NCBI RefSeq assembly: GCF_900465355.1
Contig: NZ_LS483254.1
Location: 1 to 64,000 of the forward strand
Direction: 5' to 3'
Length of the DNA stretch: 64,000 nt
Origin: Candidatus Bipolaricaulis anaerobius
GTDB taxonomy: Bacteria > Bipolaricaulota > Bipolaricaulia > Bipolaricaulales > Bipolaricaulaceae
Each line of letters begins with the position of its first letter. Within the stretch, counting starts at the first letter, position 1. The notes beneath the pieces are model-generated. The model saw only the letters and a list, made by a program, of their open reading frames with translations, did not search any database and was not told where the DNA came from. The position numbers and the translations under genes were made by a program. Below, piece after piece: positions 59,313-64,000 of this stretch.

Positions 59313-61154
59313 CTACTCCTTATCCTCCTTGTCGTACGGGATGTAGTCCCCCCGCCCCGGCGTCGGGCCCCCATTGTCGGTCTGGGTGGCCTGTCCTGCA
59401 CCCTGGTAGGCAGCCGCGGCCACTTCCCCCGCCAGGCGGCGGAGTTCCTCCATCCCGGCCCGGATCGCGCCCGTATCGGCCCGCCCGTCGAGCTTCTCCC
59501 GCAAGCTGCGGATTGCCGCCTCCACCTCGCCGCGTTTCGCGGCGGGGACCTTGTCCCCCAGCTCGCCGAGGGTCTTCTCGACCGTGTGCAGGAGGGTGTC
59601 GGCTTGGTTGCGCGTCTCCACTTCCTCCACCCGCCGCCGGTCCTCCTCGGCGTGCTCCTCAGCGTCCTTCCTCATCCGCTCGATCTCGGCCTCGGTCAAG
59701 CGTGACGTCTCCTTGATCTCGATCGAGGCGGACTTGCCCGTCGCCTTGTCCTTCGCCGTCACGTTGAGGATCCCATCCGCGTCGATTTGGAACGTGACGT
59801 CGATCTGGGGCACCCCCCGCGGGGCAGGGGGGAGGTCCGTGAGCTGAAACCGCCCCAGCGACTTGTTGTCGGCGGCCATCTTCCTCTCCCCCTGGACGAC
59901 GTGGATCTCGACCTGGGTCTGGAAGTCGTCGGCGGTGGTGAACGTCTTCGTCTTCTCCACCGGGATCGTCGTGTTCCGCTCGATCAAGGGCGTCGCCACC
60001 CCGCCCAAGGTCTCGATGGACAGGGTGAGCGGGGTCACGTCGAGGAGGACGAGGGACTGCATGTCCCCGGCCAACACCGCGGCCTGGATCGCCGCGCCGA
60101 GGGCGACCACCTCGTCGGGGTTGATGTCCTTGTTCACCTTCGCCTTCCCGAACACCTCCGCCACGAGCTCCTGGACCTTCGGGATGCGGGTTGATCCGCC
60201 CACGAGGACCACCTGGTCGATGTCCTTGGCGCTGAGCTTCGCCGCGGACAGGGCGGAATCAACGATCCGCATCGTCCGCTCGAGGTAATCGGAGATCATC
60301 GCCTCGAACTTGGCGCGGGTGAGGGTCCGCTCGAGGTGCTTCGGGCCCTTGGCATCAGCGGACAGATAGGGGAGCGAGATCCGCGCCTCCATCCGGCTGG
60401 AGAGGTCCTTCTTCGCGGCCTCGGCTGCGTCCCGCAGGCGCTGCATCGCCTGGGGGTCCCCGCGCACATCGATCCCCGTCTCCGCCTTGAACTCCTCGAC
60501 CAACCAGTCCGCAATCCGCCGGTCGAAGTCGTCGCCCCCAAGCTGGGTATCGCCATCGCTCGCCACGACCTCGAACACCCCCTCCCCGATGTCGAGGATC
60601 GACACGTCGAACGTGCCGCCGCCGAGGTCGTAGACGAGGATCTTCTGGTCCTTGTTCTTATCCAGACCGTACGCCAACGCGGCCGCGGTCGGCTCGTTGA
60701 TGATCCGCAGCACCTCCAGGCCCGCGATCTTCCCGGCGTCCTTCGTCGCCTGGCGCTGCAGGTTGTTGAAGTAAGCGGGGACAGTGATCACCGCCTTCGT
60801 GATCTTCGTCCCGAGGAGCTCCTCCGCATCGCGCTTGATCTTCTGGAGGATGAACGCCGAGATCTGCTCCGGCGTGTACTCCTCCTCCCGCCCGTTCACC
60901 TTCACCCGGAACCGCCAGTCCGTGCCCATCTTCCGCTTCACGGAGAGCACGGTGCGGGTCGGGTTGAGGACCGCTTGGCGCCGGGCGAGCTGCCCGACGA
61001 GGACCTCCCCTCCGTCCGTGAACGCCACTGCCGACGGGGTGATCCGCTCTCCTTCCGCGTTCAACAGCACCTCGGGCCGTCCCCCCCGCACGAGGGCACC
61101 GCAGGAGAACGTCGTGCCGAGGTCAATCCCGATGATCTTCTCTTTCTCCGTCAC
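59313..61154 (-). CDS. dnaK: Chaperone protein DnaK (Hsp70)
   Basis: 613 residues. ATPase domain with [47 protein letters not shown] and [17 protein letters not shown]; substrate domain [29 protein letters not shown]. It is slightly short at the C-terminal lid and ends [19 protein letters not shown] start inside the end of grpE (32-base overlap). Confidence 0.98.
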   Translation of the reverse strand: MTEKEKIIGIDLGTTFSCGALVRGGRPEVLLNAEGERITPSAVAFTDGGEVLVGQLARRQAVLNPTRTVLSVKRKMGTDWRFRVKVNGREEEYTPEQISAFILQKIKRDAEELLGTKITKAVITVPAYFNNLQRQATKDAGKIAGLEVLRIINEPTAAALAYGLDKNKDQKILVYDLGGGTFDVSILDIGEGVFEVVASDGDTQLGGDDFDRRIADWLVEEFKAETGIDVRGDPQAMQRLRDAAEAAKKDLSSRMEARISLPYLSADAKGPKHLERTLTRAKFEAMISDYLERTMRIVDSALSAAKLSAKDIDQVVLVGGSTRIPKVQELVAEVFGKAKVNKDINPDEVVALGAAIQAAVLAGDMQSLVLLDVTPLTLSIETLGGVATPLIERNTTIPVEKTKTFTTADDFQTQVEIHVVQGERKMAADNKSLGRFQLTDLPPAPRGVPQIDVTFQIDADGILNVTAKDKATGKSASIEIKETSRLTEAEIERMRKDAEEHAEEDRRRVEEVETRNQADTLLHTVEKTLGELGDKVPAAKRGEVEAAIRSLREKLDGRADTGAIRAGMEELRRLAGEVAAAAYQGAGQATQTDNGGPTPGRGDYIPYDKEDKE

Positions 61155-61668
61155 GTTCGGACACCTCCTGATCTCTTCCCAAACTCACCTTCACCTTGGC
61201 CGGTCGCACCACGCGGCCATCGCGCACAAAACCGCGCTCGAATTCGGCCAGGATTACGTTCCTTTCTGCATCGGATTCCTCCACGAACAGGGCCTCGTGG
61301 TAGAGGGGGTCGAACGCCTTGCCCACCGAGTCGTACCCCTCGCACCCCAGCCGGCGCAGGGCCTCCTCGACCAGTCCCTGGACCTGGATCAGGCCCTCGC
61401 GGAGGGGGGAGGGTTCCTCATCGGCGTGGGCGAGGAGGGCCCGCTGCAGGGCGTCGTACACCGGGAGCAGCGCTAGCGCCGCCTCATCCCGTGCCTTCTC
61501 GCGGAGGATCTCCTGCTCCCGGGCGATGGCCTTGCGGTAGTTGTCGAACTCCGCCGCCAGCCGGACGAGAGCAGAACGCAGGCGCTCGATCTCCTCCCCC
61601 GGGGCGCCCGGCGCTTCCGGCCCCCCCCCCTCGGCGAGGAGCGGTTCGTCGTGGCGGTCTTCCGTCAT
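61123..61668 (-). CDS. grpE: Nucleotide exchange factor GrpE
   Basis: 181 residues. A helical N-terminus with [51 protein letters not shown], then the beta wing [53 protein letters not shown]. It exchanges ADP on DnaK. ATG overlaps the hrcA stop (ATGA). Confidence 0.94.
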   Translation of the reverse strand: MTEDRHDEPLLAEGGGPEAPGAPGEEIERLRSALVRLAAEFDNYRKAIAREQEILREKARDEAALALLPVYDALQRALLAHADEEPSPLREGLIQVQGLVEEALRRLGCEGYDSVGKAFDPLYHEALFVEESDAERNVILAEFERGFVRDGRVVRPAKVKVSLGRDQEVSERDGEREDHRD

Positions 61669-62702
61669 CCTTCCTCCTTGGTCGAGCCGGCGGCGAGGAG
61701 CGCCCCCAGCCGGCCGGCCACGTACCGCGCTGCGGAGAGGGCACGTGCGTAGTCCATCCACAGCGGCCCGAGCACCCCTGCCACCCCGCTCCCCCCCAGG
61801 TAGGGGGCGGACACGAGGCTCAGGTCGGCGAGCTCGGGGATCGAGCCATCCCCCACGTGCACCGCGATCTCCTGCCCGCGGTCGTTCCCCAGCGCGCGCA
61901 CGAGGTCCACGAACGCCGTCCCTTCCTCGAGGACGCGCAGCAACGCCTGGCCCCGATCGAGGGCCCATTCCGGAGATCGCACGGCGAGCTCGGCGAGGAG
62001 GTGGGGCCAGCCCTCGACGTAGAGCCCGTGGTCCGGTTCTCGCTCCGCCAGTTGCCGCAGGATCGCCAGTGCCGCCACGGCAGCCCGGCTGTGCCACCCC
62101 TCCGGAACCGGCCGCGCACCGAGCGGCGATTCGGCCAGCGTGTGATCCTGGAGCCAGCGGCTGAGGAACCCCTCCGCCTCCGCCAGCTCCTCGGGGGCGA
62201 GGTCGAGGTCGAGGGGGAGGAGCCGCGACTCCACCGTGCCGAGCTCGGACACGGTCACCGCGAGCACCGCCCCTGGCCGCACCCGCCGCACGAAGAGCGA
62301 GCTCGTGCGCATGTGCTCCCGCGGCGGGGGGATCACAAACCCCAGCTCCCGCGTCATCGCCGCAAGCAGGGTCGCCGCGCTGCGGAAGAGGTCGGGGAGC
62401 ATCCCCAGCTCCACCTCGTGCCGCTCGGCAGGGACGGACGATGGCCCCTCCCCCAGCTTCGCCAGGTCGAGGAGCCACTCCGCGAAGAACTTGAACCCTT
62501 GGGCGGTGGGGACCCGCCCCGCCGAGGGGTACGGCTTCACGAGGTAGCCCTCCCCCTCGAGCGCAAGGAGCTCGTTGCGGATCGTGGCTGGACTGAACCG
62601 GTGCCGGTACTCCGTCACCAGCTCCCGCGACGAAACGGGCTGGCGGGTCCGGATGTACCGGTCCACGACCTCGATGAGGAGCCGCGCTCGCCGTCCCTGC
62701 AC
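61665..62702 (-). CDS. hrcA: Heat-inducible repressor HrcA
   Basis: 345 residues. Winged helix VVDRYIRTRQPVSSRELVTEYRHRFSPATIRNELLALEGEGYLVKPYPSAGRVPTAQGFKFF is the HrcA DNA-binding start, followed by the GAF-like and C-terminal domains. GTG start directly abuts the CIRCE operator, so binding would shut off the whole hrcA-grpE-dnaK-dnaJ operon. Confidence 0.94.
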   Translation of the reverse strand: MQGRRARLLIEVVDRYIRTRQPVSSRELVTEYRHRFSPATIRNELLALEGEGYLVKPYPSAGRVPTAQGFKFFAEWLLDLAKLGEGPSSVPAERHEVELGMLPDLFRSAATLLAAMTRELGFVIPPPREHMRTSSLFVRRVRPGAVLAVTVSELGTVESRLLPLDLDLAPEELAEAEGFLSRWLQDHTLAESPLGARPVPEGWHSRAAVAALAILRQLAEREPDHGLYVEGWPHLLAELAVRSPEWALDRGQALLRVLEEGTAFVDLVRALGNDRGQEIAVHVGDGSIPELADLSLVSAPYLGGSGVAGVLGPLWMDYARALSAARYVAGRLGALLAAGSTKEEG

Positions 62703-62729
62703 TTAGCACTCACCACCTTTGATTGCTAA
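62703..62729 (-). promoter_or_regulatory. CIRCE operator
   Basis: TTAGCACTC, nine bases, GATTGCTAA: one mismatch from the consensus TTAGCACTC-N9-GAGTGCTAA. It ends at the base before the hrcA GTG, and its spacer, read on the minus strand, supplies the ribosome site AAAGGTGG. Confidence 0.93.
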
Positions 62730-62733
62730 CTTG

Positions 62734-62761
62734 ATGATAGACGGTCCACCCCGAAGTTCAA
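62734..62761 (-). promoter_or_regulatory. Promoter of hrcA operon
   Basis: TTGAAC (62761-62756), 16 bp, TATCAT (62739-62734). Predicted +1 lies at the upstream edge of CIRCE, so HrcA would block initiation. Confidence 0.6.
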
Positions 62762-62819
62762 GTCAAGGTGGCGGCGTATCCTGGACGGCAGCCACGGTCC
62801 GCCGGGGGATGGTTCCCCC

Positions 62820-64000
62820 CTAGGTGGTCTTCCCGCAGCAGTGCTTGTACTTCTTCCCCGACCCGCAGGGGCAGGGGTCGTTGCGGCCAACCTTGTGCTC
62901 CTCGCGCCCGACCGGGGCGGTCGAACTGCGCGCCGCTCGGGCAGTGGTGGAGGTGGTGGCGCTCATCACCGGCGTCCGCACCGGAGCGGGCTCGGTGCGG
63001 ACGGCGAGGCGGGGGTTGAGGAGGAACCGCAGCGCCTCCTCCTCCGTGCGCACGATCATCTCCTGGAAGAGCCGATGGGCCTCGCGCTTGAACTCGATGA
63101 GGGGGTCCGTGCCCCCGTAGGCGCGGAGCCCGATCCCCTCTCGCACCTCGTCGAGCTCCAGGAGGTGCTGGCGCCAGTTCTCGTCCATCGTCCGGAGGAG
63201 GACCATCCGCACGATGAGGGGGTAATGGGGGGAGAGCCTCGTCCACTGGGCATCGAGCTGGGCCTGGACGAGGTCGCGCACCGTCGCCACGAGGTCCTCG
63301 CGGCGGTGGAGGGGGAGCTCCGCCGGGGGCTGGGCGAGCACCTGACCGAGGTCCCGCTTCAGCCCGGCGAGGTCCCATCCCTCGGGGGCCGAACCCGGCG
63401 CGTAGCGGTCCACGAGGATCTCCCCGAACTCGCCGGCCATCTCCGCGAGGTGGGAGCGCAACGCCTCGTCGTCCGGGGTCTCCCCGGCCTCGGGGAGGAG
63501 GAACCTCTCCCGGAGCGCGTACACCGCCTCGCGCTGCTTGGCCATGATCTCGTCGTACTCCAGGAGCCGCTTCCTGATCTCAAAGTTCCGCTCCTCGACC
63601 CGTTTCTGAGCTCTGCGGATCGAGCGGGTGAGGAGGTCGTGGGTGATCGCCTCCCCCTCCTTCACCCCGAGGCGCTCCATGAGGGTAGCGAGGCGCTCCC
63701 CGCCGAAGATGCGCAGCAGGTCGTCCTCCAACGAGAGGAAGAACTGGCTCGAGCCGGGATCCCCCTGGCGGCCGCAGCGACCGGCGAGCTGGTCGTCGAT
63801 CCGCCTCGCCTCGTGACGCTGGAACCCGACCACGGCGAGGCCTCCCCGCTTGATCGCGCCCTCCCACTCCGCGGCCCGGAACGGGCGGCCCACCTCGGCG
63901 CACCATTCCCGGATCCGTTCCAGCGCCGCCTTGTGGTAGGCGGGGTCGTCGTCCGCCGCGGACACGATCGCCTCCCGCTCCGCCGCGGCCTCCGCTCGGT
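62820..64000 (-). CDS. secA: Preprotein translocase ATPase SecA (C-terminal part)
   Basis: The last 393 residues or so of SecA; the 5' part lies beyond base 64000 and the frame is open to the edge. Visible: GGLAVVGFQRHEARRIDDQLAGRCGRQGDPGSSQFFLSLEDDLLRIFGGERL (DEAD motor motif VI QxxGRxGRxGD), the helical scaffold and wing domain (MDENWRQHLLELDEVREGIGLRAYGGTDPLIEFKREAHRLFQEMI) and the zinc motif CPCGSGKKYKHCCG at the end. Drives Sec export. Confidence 0.97.
   Translation of the reverse strand, partial: RAEAAAEREAIVSAADDDPAYHKAALERIREWCAEVGRPFRAAEWEGAIKRGGLAVVGFQRHEARRIDDQLAGRCGRQGDPGSSQFFLSLEDDLLRIFGGERLATLMERLGVKEGEAITHDLLTRSIRRAQKRVEERNFEIRKRLLEYDEIMAKQREAVYALRERFLLPEAGETPDDEALRSHLAEMAGEFGEILVDRYAPGSAPEGWDLAGLKRDLGQVLAQPPAELPLHRREDLVATVRDLVQAQLDAQWTRLSPHYPLIVRMVLLRTMDENWRQHLLELDEVREGIGLRAYGGTDPLIEFKREAHRLFQEMIVRTEEEALRFLLNPRLAVRTEPAPVRTPVMSATTSTTARAARSSTAPVGREEHKVGRNDPCPCGSGKKYKHCCGKTT

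Overview
The window is GC-rich, gene-dense bacterial DNA. It has no phage genes and no recognisable transposase. The cell looks like a diderm: there is an LptB ATPase with an LptC/LptA-like partner, a PorV/FadL-like outer-membrane barrel and lipoproteins with clean lipoboxes. Anaerobic or fermentative thermophile-type phyla such as Bipolaricaulota (OP1/Acetothermia) would fit the gene mix, but that is an impression and not a test. Housekeeping anchors are partial secA, hrcA-grpE-dnaK-dnaJ with a CIRCE operator, pyrG, secG, mraY, pckA and a tRNA-Leu(CAG).

Layout. 1-13 kb: a truncated sugar-binding protein, a mechanosensitive channel with ATP-type PEP carboxykinase, a nitroreductase, two exported proteins of unknown function, the TldD/TldE protease pair, a YhbD-regulator/bactofilin operon and a DUF885 peptidase-like protein. 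13-33 kb: an accessory-looking stretch. Nearly every intergenic gap is filled with GC-rich palindromic repeats built on CCTCTCCCCCC/GGGGGGAGAGG and CCCCTCACC/GGTGAGGGG. Between them lie an MFS exporter, a PKD lipoprotein, an alkyltransferase-like/endonuclease V fusion, a 1006-residue surface protein with its PorV-like partner, hicAB, a DUF433/DUF5615 pair, an Fn3 lipoprotein, a patatin, twin micro-peptide genes, a TauE exporter, a pyrimidine-nucleoside phosphorylase and an AAA ATPase. 33-45 kb: one long minus-strand operon with a BMP/Nup-type nucleoside ABC importer, a PfkB kinase, two BtpA-family proteins and a PhnDCE-type importer whose two permeases both carry an N-terminal RDD domain. 45-64 kb: a histidine kinase/Rcp1-like regulator/Crp cluster, tRNA-Leu followed directly by a DUF1848 gene, mraY with an unknown partner, ogt, lptB-lptC/A-pyrG, secG-oppDF-rdgB, the hrcA heat-shock operon and secA.

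How genes work together. The Nup importer, PfkB kinase and nucleoside phosphorylase suggest nucleoside salvage. The 1006-residue protein and PorV-like barrel look like a surface-export pair. Many genes overlap by 1-4 bases (ATGA, TGATG, GTGA), so translational coupling is the rule. In both long transporter operons a strong stem-loop follows the solute-binding-protein gene.

Promoters follow a clear house style: TTGNNN, about 17 bp, then TANNNT. Several sit only 6-8 bp before the start codon, which implies leaderless mRNAs. The best candidate for something undescribed is a duplicated micro-gene unit at 27.9-28.5 kb. Each copy has an upstream GGGACATT element at a fixed distance from the -35, a TTGACT-17 bp promoter, a 5'-terminal hairpin with conserved stem and changed loop, a perfect Shine-Dalgarno, a 14-15 residue Lys/Pro peptide starting MDKK, and a terminator-like hairpin.
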